The notes under the pieces were generated by a model. The model saw only the letters and a program-made list of their open reading frames with translations. It was not told the origin of the DNA and searched no databases. Source: Tanypteryx hageni (Eukaryota; Arthropoda; Insecta; Odonata; Petaluridae). From it: 64,000 nucleotides of DNA. The number at the start of each line of letters is the position of its first letter. Positions within the stretch are counted from its first letter, which is position 1. Shown one piece after another: positions 25,301 to 37,008 of the stretch. The stretch covers positions 2,914,001 through 2,978,000 of the forward strand of contig CM054115.1 of the NCBI GenBank assembly GCA_028673005.1, written 5' to 3'. Position numbers and translations under genes: made by a program.

Positions 25301-26666
25301 GGAACGAACGAGGTGGAGGCGATAGACGGAGGAACGATGGAGGTGGAGGCTATAGAGTGGAGAATGGTAGTGGGGGATGCGAAAGAGGGAGGAACGATAG
25401 TAGAGGATGCGATAGAGGGAGGAACGATCGAGGTGGAGGCGATAGACGGAGGAACGATAGAGGTGGAGGCTATAGAGTGGAGAATGGTAGTGGGGGAAGC
25501 GATAGAGGAGGAATGATAGTAGAGGATGCGATAGAGGGAGGAACGATCGAGGTTGAGGCGATAGACGGAGGAACGATAGAGGTGGAGGCTATAGAGTGGA
25601 GAATGGTAATGGGGGAAGCGATAGAATGATGAACGATAGTAGAGGTGGCGATAGAGGGAGGAACGATCGAGGTGGAGGCGATAGACGGAGGAACGATAGT
25701 AGAGGAGGCGATAGAGAGAGGAACGAACGAGGTGGAGGCGATAGACGGAGGAACGATAGAAGTGGAGTCTATAGAGTGGAGAATGTTTAGGGGGGAAGCG
25801 ATAGAGGGAGGAACGATAGTAGAGGATGCGATAGAATGAGGAACGATCGAGGTGGAGGCGATAGACGGAGGAACGATAGAGGTGGAGGCTATAGAGTGGA
25901 GAATGGTAATGCTGGAAGCGATAGAATGAGGAACGATAGTAGAGGAGGCGATAGAGGGAGGAAAGAACGAGGTGGAGGCGATAGACGGAGGAACGATAGA
26001 GGTGGAGGCTAAAGAGTGGAGAATGGTAGTGGGGGAAGAGATAGAGGGAGGAACGATAGTAGAGGAGGCGATAGAGGGAGGAACGATCGAGGTGGAGGCG
26101 ATAGACGGAGGAACGATAGAGGTGGAGGCTATAGAGTGGAGAATGTTTAGGGGGGGAAGCGATAGAGGGAGGAACGATAGTTGAGGATGCGATAGAATGA
26201 GGAACGATCGAGGTGGAGGCGATAGACGGAGGAACGATAGAGGTGGAGGCTATAGAGTGGAGAATGGTAATGGGGGAAGCGATAGAATGAGGAACGATAG
26301 TAGAGGAGGCGATAGAGGGAGGAACGATCGAGGTGGAGGCGATAGACGGAGGAACGATAGAGGTGGAGACTATAGAGTGGAGAATGTTTAGGGGGGAAGC
26401 GATAGAGGGAGGAACGATAGTAGAGGATGCGATAGAATGAGGAACAATCGAGGTGGAGGCGATATACGGAGGAACGATAGAGGTGGAGGCTATAGAGTGG
26501 AGAATGGTAATGGGGGAAGCGATAGAATGAGGAACGATAGTAGAGGAGGCGATAGAGGGAGGAACGAACGAGGTGGAGGCGATAGACGTAGGAACGATAG
26601 AGGTGGAGGCTATAGAGTAGAGAATGGGAGTGGGGGAAGAGATAGAGGGAGGAACGATAGTAGAGG
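22319..26666 (+). repeat. 4.35-kb HOR X, copy 3
   Basis: This is full-length again. The left part is at offset 2,912 from copy 2, and the whole is at offset 7,261 (2,912 + 4,349) from copy 1. It carries one visible private change, TATACAGTGG near 24,511, where the other copies have TATAGAGTGG. It ends near 26,667, where the sequence switches back to the order seen from 12,867. Confidence 0.83.
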
Positions 26667-29600
26667 AGGCGATAGAGGGAGGAACGATCGACGTGGAGGC
26701 GATAGACGGAGGAACAATAGAGTTGGAGGCTATAGAGTGGAGAATGGTAGTGGGGGAAGCGATAGAGGGAGGAACGATAGTAGAGGATTCGATAGAGGGA
26801 GGAACGATTGAGGTGGAGGCGATAGACGTAGGAACGATAGAGGTGGTGGTTATAGAGTGGAGAATGGTAGTGGGGGAAGCGATAGAGGGAGGAACGATAG
26901 TAGAGGATGCGATAGAGTGAGGAACGATCGAGGTGGAGGCGATAGACGGAGGAACGATAGAGGTGGAGGCTATAGAGTGGAAAATGGTAGTGGGGGAAGA
27001 GATAGAGGGATGATCGATAGTAGAGGAGGCGATAGATGGAGGAACGATCGAGGTGGAGGCGATAGACGGAGGAAAGATAGAGGTGGAGGCTATAGAGTGG
27101 AGAATGGTAGTGGGGGAAGCGATAGAGGGAGGAACGATAATAGAGAATGCGATAGAGGGAGGAACGATCGAGGTGGAGGCGATAGACGGAGGAGCGATGG
27201 AGGTGGAGGCTATAGAGTGGAGAATGGTAGTGGGGGATGCGAAAGAGGGAGGAACGATAGTAGAGGATGCGATAGAGGGAGGAACGATCGAGGTGGAGGC
27301 GATAGACGGAGGAACGATAGAGGTGGAGGCTATAGAGTGGAGAATGGTAGTGGGGGAAGCGATAGAGGAGGAATGATAGTAGAGGATGCGATAGAGGGAG
27401 GAACGATCGAGGTTGAGGCGATAGACGGAGGAACGATAGAGGTGGAGGCTATAGGGTGGAGAATGGTAATGGGGGAAGCGATAGAATGATGAACGATAGT
27501 AGAGGTGGCGATAAAGGGAGGAACGATCGAGGTGGAGGCGATAGACGGAGGAACGATAGTAGAGGAGGCGATAGAGAGAGGAACGATCGAGGTGGAGGCG
27601 TTAGACGGAGGAACGATAGAGGTGGAGGCTATAGAGTGGAGAATGTTTAGGGGGGAAGCGATAGAGGGAGGAACGATAGTAGAGGATGCGATAGAATGAG
27701 GAACGATCGAGGTGGAGGCGATATACGGAGGAACGATAGAGGTGGAGGCTATAGAGTGGAGAATGATAATGGGGGAAGCGATAGAATGAGGAACGATAGT
27801 AGAGGATGCGATAGAGTGAGGAACGATCGAGGTGGAGGCGATAGACGGAGGAACGATAGAGGTGGAGTCTATAGAGTGGAAAATGGTAGTGGGGGAAGAG
27901 ATAGAGCGATGAACGATAGTAGAGGATGCGATAGAATGAGGAACGATCGAGGTGGAGGCGATAGACGGAGGAACGATATAGGTGGAGGCTATAGAGTGGA
28001 GAATGGTAGTGGGGGAAGCGATAGAGGGAGGAACGATAGTAGAGGATGCGATAGAGGGAGGAACGATCGAGGTGGAGGCGATAGACGGAGGAACGATAGA
28101 GGTGGAGGCTATAGAGTGGAGAATGTTTAGGGGGGGAAGCGATAGAGGGAGGAACGAAAGTAGAAGAGGCGATAGAGGGAGGAACGATCGAGGTGGAGGC
28201 GATAGACGGAGGAACGATAGAGGTGGAGGCTATAGAGTGGAGAATGGTAGTGGGGGAAGCGATAGAATGAGGAACGATAGTAGAGAAGGCGATAGAGGGA
28301 GTAACGAACGAGGTGGAGGCGATAGACGGAGGAACGATAGAGGTGGAGGCTATAGAGTGTAGAATGGTAGTGGGGGAAGCGATAGAGGGAGGAACGATAG
28401 TAGAGGAGGCGATAGAGTGAGTAACGATCGAGGTGGAGGCTATAGAGTGGAGAATGTTTAGGGGGGGAAGCGATAGAGGGAGGAACGATAGTAGAGGATT
28501 CGATAGAGTGAGGAACGATCGAGGTGGAGGCGAAAGACGGAGGAACGATAGAGGTGGAGTCTATAGAGTAGAAAATGGTAGTGGGGGAAGAGATAGAGGG
28601 ATGAACGATAGTAGAGGAGGCAATAGAGGGAGGAACGATCGATGTGGATGCGATAGACGGAGGAATAATAGAGGTGGAGGCTATAGAGTGGAGAACGGTA
28701 GTGGGGGAAGCGATAGAGGGAGGAACGATAATAGAGAATGCGATAGAGGGAGGAACGATCGAGGTGGAGGCGATAGACGGAGGAACGATAGAGGTGGAGG
28801 CTATAGAGTGGAGAATGGTAGTGGGGGATGCGATAGAGGGAGGAACGATAGTAGAGGATGCGATAGAGGGAGGAACGATCGAGGTGGAGGCGATATACGG
28901 AGGAACGATAGAGGTGGAGGCTATAGAGTGGAGAATGGAAGTGGGGGAAGCGATAGAGGAGGATCGATAGTAGAGGATGCGATAGAGGGAGGAACGATCG
29001 AGGTGGAGGCGACAGACGAAGGAACGATAGTGGTGGAGTCTATAGAGTGGAGAATGGTAGTGGGGGAAGCGATAGAGGGAGGAACGATCGAGGTGGAGGC
29101 AAAAGACGGAGGAACGATAGAGGTGGAGGCTATAGAGTGGAGAATGGTAGTGGGGGAAGCGATAGAGGGGGGAACGATAGTAAAAGAGGCGATAGAGTGA
29201 GGAACGATCGAGGTGGAGGCGATAGACGGAGGAACGATAGAGGTGGAGGCTATAGAGTGGAGAATGTTTAGGGGGGGAAGCGATAGAGGGAGGAACGATA
29301 GTTGAGGATGCGATAGAATGAGGAACGATCGAGGTGGAGGCGATAGACGGAGGAACGATAGAGGTGGAGGCTATAGAGTGGAGAATGGTAATGGGGGAAG
29401 CGATAGAATGAGGAACGATAGTAGAGGAGGCGATAGAGGGAGGAACGAACGAGGTGGAGGCGATAGACGGAGGAACGATAGAGGTGGAGTCTATAGAGTG
29501 GAGAATGGTAGTGGGGGAAGCGATAGAGGGAGGAACGATAGTAGAGGAGGCGATAGAGTGAGGAACGATCGAGGTGTAGGCGAAAGACGGAGGAACGATA

Positions 29601-31877
29601 GAGGTGGAGGCTATAGAGTGGAGAATGTTTAGAAGGGGAAGCGATAGAGGGAGGAACGATAGTAGAGGATGCGATAGAATGAGGAACGATCGAGGTGGAG
29701 GCGATAGACGGAGGAACGATAGAGGTTGAGGCTATAGAGTGGAGAATGGTAATGGGGGAAGCGATAGAATGAGGAACGATAGTAGAGGAGGCGATAGAGG
29801 GAGGAACGAACGAGGTGGAGGCGATAGACGGAGGAACGATAGAGGTGGAGGCTATAGAGTGGAGAATGGTAGTGGAGGAAGCGATAGAGGGAGGAACGAT
29901 AGTAGAGGATGCGATAGAGGGAGGAACGATCGAGGTGGAGGCGATAGACAGAGGAACGATAGAGGTGGAGTCTATAGAGTGAAAAATGGTAGTGGGGGAA
30001 GAGATAGAGGGATGAACGATAGTAGAGGAGGCGATTGAGGGAGGAACGATCGATGTGGATGCGATAGACGGAGGAATAATAGAGGTGGAGGCTATAGAGT
30101 GGAGAACGGTAGTGGGGGAAGCGATAGAGGGAGGAACGATAGTAGAGGATGCGCTAGAGTGAGGAACGATCTAGGTGGAGGCGATAGACGGAGGAACGAT
30201 AGAGGTGGAGGCTATAGAGTGGAAAATGGTAGTGGGGGAAGCGATAGAGGGAGAAACGATTGTAGAGGATGCGATAGAGTGAGGAACGATCGAGGTGGAG
30301 GCGATAGACGGAGGAACGATAGAGGTGGAGGCTATCGAGTGGAAAATGGTAGTGGGGGAAGAGATAGAGGGATGAACGATAGTAGAGGAGGCGATAGAGG
30401 GAGGAACGATCGAGGTGGAGGCGATAGACGGAGGAAAGATAGAGGTGGAGGCTATAGAGTGGAGAATGGTAGTGGGGGAAGCGATAGAGGGAGGAACGAT
30501 AGTAGAGAATGCGATAGAGGGAGGAACGATCGAGGTGGAGGCGATAGACGGAGGAACAATGGAGGTGGAGGCTATAGATTGGAGAATGGTAGTGGGGGAT
30601 GCGATAGAGGGAGGAACGATAGTTGAGGATGCGATAGAGGGAGGAACGATCGAGGTGGAGGCGATAGACGGAGGAACGATAGAGGTGGAGGCGATAGACG
30701 GAGGAACGATAGAGGTGGAGGCTATAGAGTGGAGAATGGTAGTGGGGGAAGCGATAGAGGAGGAATGATAGTAGAGGATGCGATAGAGGGAGGAACGATA
30801 GAGGTGGAGGCTATAGAGTGGAGAATGGTAGTGGGGGAAGCGATAGAGGAGAAATGATAGTAGAGGATGCGATAGAGGGAGGAACGAACGAGGTGGAGGC
30901 GATAGACGGAGGAACGATAGAGGTGGAGGCTATAGAGTGGAGAATGGTAGTGGGGGAAGCGATAGAGGGAGGAACGATAGTAGAGGAGGCGATTGAGTGA
31001 GGAACGATCGAGGTGGAGGCGAAAGACGGAGGAACGATAGAGGTGGAGGCTATAGAGTGGAGAATGTTTCGGGGGGGAAGCGATAGAGGGAGGAACGATA
31101 GTAGAGGATGCGATAGAATGAGGAACGATCGAAGTGGAGGCGATAGACGGAGGAACGATAGAGGTGGAGGCTATAGAGTGGAGAATGGTAGTGGGGGAAG
31201 CGATAGAGGGAGGTACGATAGTAGAGAGGCGAAAGAGGGAGGAACGATCGAGGTGGAGGCGATAGACGGAGGAACGATAGAGGTGGAGGGTATAGAGTGG
31301 AGAATGGTAGTGGGGGAAGTGATAGAGGGAGGAACGATACTAGAGGAGGCGATAAAGGGAGGAACGATCGAGGTGGAGGCGATAGACGGAGGAACGATAG
31401 AGGTGGAGGCTATAGAGTGGAGAATGTTTAGGGGGGAAGCGATAGAGGGAGGAACGATAGTAGAGGATGCGATAGAATGAGGAACGATCGAGGTGGAGGC
31501 GATAGACGGAGGAACGATAGAGGTGGAGGCTATAGAGTGGAGAATGGTAATGGGGGAAGCGAAAGAATGAGGAACGATAGTAGAGGAGGCGATAGAGGGA
31601 GGAACGAACGAGGCGGAGGCGATAGACGGAGGAACGGTAGAGGTGGAGGTTATAGAGTAGAGAATGGGAGTGGGGGAAGAGATAGAGGGAGGAACGGTAG
31701 TAGAGGAGGCGATAGAGGGAGGAACGATCGACGCGGAGGCGATAGACGGAGAAACGATAGAGGTGGAGGCTATAGAGTGGAGAATGGTAATGGGGGAAGC
31801 GATAGAATGAGGAACGATAGTAGAGGAGGCGATAGAGGGAGGAACGAACGAGGTGGAGGCGATAGACGGAGGAACGA
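25311..31877 (+). repeat. 6.57-kb block C, copy 2
   Basis: This is the partner of 11,510-18,076 at offset 13,801 bp. It ends where copy 1 reads ACGATGGAGG and this copy reads ACGATAGAGG followed by GAGTGTAGAATGG, which belongs to the 2.4-2.5-kb array. Private changes relative to copy 1 are few. Examples are GATAGATGGAGG near 27,030 and GGCGATATACGG near 27,720. Confidence 0.84.
26667..29574 (+). repeat. Bridge matching 12,867-15,773
   Basis: This part of block C copy 2 (offset 13,801) lies between HOR X copy 3 and the 2.4-2.5-kb array. It includes a six-subunit 180-bp monomer (about 27,480), the 90-bp monomer without subunit 1 (about 28,440) and the GATCGATGTGGATGCG variant (about 28,640). 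A forward open frame runs from 28,433 to 29,200 but is judged non-coding. Confidence 0.78.
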
Positions 31878-32088
31878 TAGAGGTGGAGGCTATAGAGTGT
31901 AGAATGGTAGTGGGGGAAGCGATAGAGGGAGGAACGATAGTAGAGGAGGCGATAGAGTGAGGAACGATCGAGGTGGAGGCGAAAGACGGAGGAACGATAG
32001 AGGTGGAGTCTATAGAGTAGAAAATGGTAGTGGGGGAAGAGATAGAGGGATGAACGATAGTAGAGGAGGCAATAGAGGGAGGAACGAT
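29575..32088 (+). repeat. 2.5-kb HOR Z, copy 1
   Basis: This runs from the GAGGTGTAGG landmark (about 29,573) to the next one (about 32,091). The 2,519-bp offset to copy 2 is confirmed by several landmarks (30,099/32,618, 31,013/33,532, 31,477/33,996). It contains the 150-bp doublet, the 4/1 hybrid, the GTTTCGGG variant (about 31,068) and GGGAGTGGGG. A private change, GACGCGGAGG, is visible near 31,731. Confidence 0.84.
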
Positions 32089-34684
32089 CGAGGTGTAGGC
32101 GAAAGACGGAGGAACGATAGAGGTGGAGGCTATAGAGTGGAGAATGTTTAGAAGGGGAAGCGATAGAGGGAGGAACGATAGTAGAGGATGCGATAGAATG
32201 AGGAACGATCGAGGTGGAGGCGATAGACGGAGGAACGATAGAGGTTGAGGCTATAGAGTGGAGAATGGTAATGGGGGAAGCGATAGAATGAGGAACGATA
32301 GTAGAGGAGGCGATAGAGGGAGGAACGAACGAGGTGGAGGCGATAGACGGAGGAACGATAGAGGTGGAGGCTATAGAGTGGAGAATGGTAGTGGAGGAAG
32401 CGATAGAGGGAGGAACGATAGTAGAGGATGCGATAGAGGGAGGAACGATCGAGGTGGAGGCGATAGACAGAGGAACGATAGAGGTGGAGTCTATAGAGTG
32501 AAAAATGGTAGTGGGGGAAGAGATAGAGGGATGAACGATAGTAGAGGAGGCGATTGAGGGAGGAACGATCGATGTGGATGCGATAGACGGAGGAATAATA
32601 GAGGTGGAGGCTATAGAGTGGAGAACGGTAGTGGGGGAAGCGATAGAGGGAGGAACGATAGTAGAGGATGCGCTAGAGTGAGGAACGATCTAGGTGGAGG
32701 CGATAGACGGAGGAACGATAGAGGTGGAGGCTATAGAGTGGAAAATGGTAGTGGGGGAAGCGATAGAGGGAGAAACGATTGTAGAGGATGCGATAGAGTG
32801 AGGAACGATCGAGGTGGAGGCGATAGACGGAGGAACGATAGAGGTGGAGGCTATCGAGTGGAAAATGGTAGTGGGGGAAGAGATAGAGGGATGAACGATA
32901 GTAGAGGAGGCGATAGAGGGAGGAACGATCGAGGTGGAGGCGATAGACGGAGGAAAGATAGAGGTGGAGGCTATAGAGTGGAGAATGGTAGTGGGGGAAG
33001 CGATAGAGGGAGGAACGATAGTAGAGAATGCGATAGAGGGAGGAACGATCGAGGTGGAGGCGATAGACGGAGGAACAATGGAGGTGGAGGCTATAGATTG
33101 GAGAATGGTAGTGGGGGATGCGATAGAGGGAGGAACGATAGTTGAGGATGCGATAGAGGGAGGAACGATCGAGGTGGAGGCGATAGACGGAGGAACGATA
33201 GAGGTGGAGGCGATAGACGGAGGAACGATAGAGGTGGAGGCTATAGAGTGGAGAATGGTAGTGGGGGAAGCGATAGAGGAGGAATGATAGTAGAGGATGC
33301 GATAGAGGGAGGAACGATAGAGGTGGAGGCTATAGAGTGGAGAATGGTAGTGGGGGAAGCGATAGAGGAGAAATGATAGTAGAGGATGCGATAGAGGGAG
33401 GAACGAACGAGGTGGAGGCGATAGACGGAGGAACGATAGAGGTGGAGGCTATAGAGTGGAGAATGGTAGTGGGGGAAGCGATAGAGGGAGGAACGATAGT
33501 AGAGGAGGCGATTGAGTGAGGAACGATCGAGGTGGAGGCGAAAGACGGAGGAACGATAGAGGTGGAGGCTATAGAGTGGAGAATGTTTCGGGGGGGAAGC
33601 GATAGAGGGAGGAACGATAGTAGAGGATGCGATAGAATGAGGAACGATCGAAGTGGAGGCGATAGACGGAGGAACGATAGAGGTGGAGGCTATAGAGTGG
33701 AGAATGGTAGTGGGGGAAGCGATAGAGGGAGGTACGATAGTAGAGAGGCGAAAGAGGGAGGAACGATCGAGGTGGAGGCGATAGACGGAGGAACGATAGA
33801 GGTGGAGGGTATAGAGTGGAGAATGGTAGTGGGGGAAGTGATAGAGGGAGGAACGATACTAGAGGAGGCGATAAAGGGAGGAACGATCGAGGTGGAGGCG
33901 ATAGACGGAGGAACGATAGAGGTGGAGGCTATAGAGTGGAGAATGTTTAGGGGGGAAGCGATAGAGGTAGGAACGATAGTAGAGGATGCGATAGAATGAG
34001 GAACGATCGAGGTGGAGGCGATAGACGGAGGAACGATAGAGGTGGAGGCTATAGAGTGGAGAATGGTAATGGGGGAAGCGAAAGAATGAGGAACGATAGT
34101 AGAGGAGGCGATAGAGGGAGGAACGAACGAGGCGGAGGCGATAGACGGAGGAACGGTAGAGGTGGAGGTTATAGAGTAGAGAATGGGAGTGGGGGAAGAG
34201 ATAGAGGGAGGAACGGTAGTAGAGGAGGCGATAGAGGGAGGAACGATCGACGTGGAGGCGATAGACGGAGAAACGATAGAGGTGGAGGCTATAGAGTGGA
34301 GAATGGTAATGGGGGAAGCGATAGAATGAGGAACGATAGTAGAGGAGGCGATAGAGGGAGGAACGAACGAGGTGGAGGCGATAGACGGAGGAACGATAGA
34401 GGTGGAGGCTATAGAGTGTAGAATGGTAGTGGGGGAAGCGATAGAGGGAGGAACGATAGTAGAGGAGGCGATAGAGTGAGGAACGATCGAGGTGGAGGCG
34501 AAAGACGGAGGAACGATAGAGGTGGAGTCTATAGAGTAGAAAATGGTAGTGGGGGAAGAGATAGAGGGATGAACGATAGTAGAGGAGGCAATAGAGGGAG
34601 GAACGATCGATGTGGATGCGATAGACGGAGGAATAATAGAGGTGGAGGCTATAGAGTGGAGAACGGTAGTGGGGGAAGCGATAG
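32089..34684 (+). repeat. 2.5-kb HOR Z, copy 2
   Basis: This matches copy 1 at 2,519 bp. It ends through a different junction: after GATCGATGTGGATGCG (about 34,608) and GAGAACGGTAG, it joins a GATAGAATGAGG subunit. The step to copy 3 is therefore 2,398 bp instead of 2,519 bp. A private GAGGTAGGAACG change lies near 33,966. Confidence 0.83.
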
Positions 34685-37008
34685 AATGAGGAACGATAGT
34701 AGAGGAGGCGATAGAGGGAGGAACGAACGAGGTGGAGGCGATAGACGGAGGAACGATAGAGGTGGAGGCTATAGAGTGGAGAATGGTAGTGGAGGAAGCG
34801 ATAGAGGGAGGAACGATAGTAGAGGATGCGATAGAGGGAGGAACGATCGAGGTGGAGGCGATAGACAGAGGAACGATAGAGGTGGAGTCTATAGAGTGAA
34901 AAATGGTAGTGGGGGAAGAGATAGAGGGATGAACGATAGTAGAGGAGGCGATTGAGGGAGGAACGATCGATGTGGATGCGATAGACGGAGGAATAATAGA
35001 GGTGGAGGCTATAGAGTGGAGAACGGTAGTGGGGGAAGCGATAGAGGGAGGAACGATAGTAGAGGATGCGCTAGAGTGAGGAACGATCTAGGTGGAGGCG
35101 ATAGACGGAGGAACGATAGAGGTGGAGGCTATAGAGTGGAAAATGGTAGTGGGGGAAGCGATAGAGGGAGAAACGATTGTAGAGGATGCGATAGAGTGAG
35201 GAACGATCGAGGTGGAGGCGATAGACGGAGGAACGATAGAGGTGGAGGCTATCGAGTGGAAAATGGTAGTGGGGGAAGAGATAGAGGGATGAACGATAGT
35301 AGAGGAGGCGATAGAGGGAGGAACGATCGAGGTGGAGGCGATAGACGGAGGAAAGATAGAGGTGGAGGCTATAGAGTGGAGAATGGTAGTGGGGGAAGCG
35401 ATAGAGGGAGGAACGATAGTAGAGAATGCGATAGAGGGAGGAACGATCGAGGTGGAGGCGATAGACGGAGGAACAATGGAGGTGGAGGCTATAGATTGGA
35501 GAATGGTAGTGGGGGATGCGATAGAGGGAGGAACGATAGTTGAGGATGCGATAGAGGGAGGAACGATCGAGGTGGAGGCGATAGACGGAGGAACGATAGA
35601 GGTGGAGGCGATAGACGGAGGAACGATAGAGGTGGAGGCTATAGAGTGGAGAATGGTAGTGGGGGAAGCGATAGAGGAGGAATGATAGTAGAGGATGCGA
35701 TAGAGGGAGGAACGATAGAGGTGGAGGCTATAGAGTGGAGAATGGTAGTGGGGGAAGCGATAGAGGAGAAATGATAGTAGAGGATGCGATAGAGGGAGGA
35801 ACGAACGAGGTGGAGGCGATAGACGGAGGAACGATAGAGGTGGAGGCTATAGAGTGGAGAATGGTAGTGGGGGAAGCGATAGAGGGAGGAACGATAGTAG
35901 AGGAGGCGATTGAGTGAGGAACGATCGAGGTGGAGGCGAAAGACGGAGGAACGATAGAGGTGGAGGCTATAGAGTGGAGAATGTTTCGGGGGGGAAGCGA
36001 TAGAGGGAGGAACGATAGTAGAGGATGCGATAGAATGAGGAACGATCGAAGTGGAGGCGATAGACGGAGGAACGATAGAGGTGGAGGCTATAGAGTGGAG
36101 AATGGTAGTGGGGGAAGCGATAGAGGGAGGTACGATAGTAGAGAGGCGAAAGAGGGAGGAACGATCGAGGTGGAGGCGATAGACGGAGGAACGATAGAGG
36201 TGGAGGGTATAGAGTGGAGAATGGTAGTGGGGGAAGTGATAGAGGGAGGAACGATACTAGAGGAGGCGATAAAGGGAGGAACGATCGAGGTGGAGGCGAT
36301 AGACGGAGGAACGATAGAGGTGGAGGCTATAGAGTGGAGAATGTTTAGGGGGGAAGCGATAGAGGGAGGAACGATAGTAGAGGATGCGATAGAATGAGGA
36401 ACGATCGAGGTGGAGGCGATAGACGGAGGAACGATAGAGGTGGAGGCTATAGAGTGGAGAATGGTAATGGGGGAAGCGAAAGAATGAGGAACGATAGTAG
36501 AGGAGGCGATAGAGGGAGGAACGAACGAGGCGGAGGCGATAGACGGAGGAACGGTAGAGGTGGAGGTTATAGAGTAGAGAATGGGAGTGGGGGAAGAGAT
36601 AGAGGGAGGAACGGTAGTAGAGGAGGCGATAGAGGGAGGAACGATCGACGTGGAGGCGATAGACGGAGAAACGATAGAGGTGGAGGCTATAGAGTGGAGA
36701 ATGGTAATGGGGGAAGCGATAGAATGAGGAACGATAGTAGAGGAGGCGATAGAGGGAGGAACGAACGAGGTGGAGGCGATAGACGGAGGAACGATAGAGG
36801 TGGAGGCTATAGAGTGTAGAATGGTAGTGGGGGAAGCGATAGAGGGCTGAACGATAGTAGAGGAGGCGATAGAGTGAGGAACGATCGAGGTGGAGGCGAA
36901 AGACGGAGGAACGATAGAGGTGGAGTCTATAGAGTAGAAAATGGTAGTGGGGGAAGAGATAGAGGGATGAACGATAGTAGAGGAGGCAATAGAGGGAGGA
37001 ACGATCGA
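34685..37008 (+). repeat. 2.4-kb HOR Z, copy 3
   Basis: Landmarks 35,016, 35,930 and 36,394 lie 2,398 bp after their copy-2 partners and 2,519 bp before their copy-4 partners. The left end lacks the GAGGTGTAGG, GTTTAGAAGGGG and AGGTTGAGGC monomers that open copies 1, 2 and 4. A private GAGGGCTGAACG change lies near 36,846. Confidence 0.83.
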
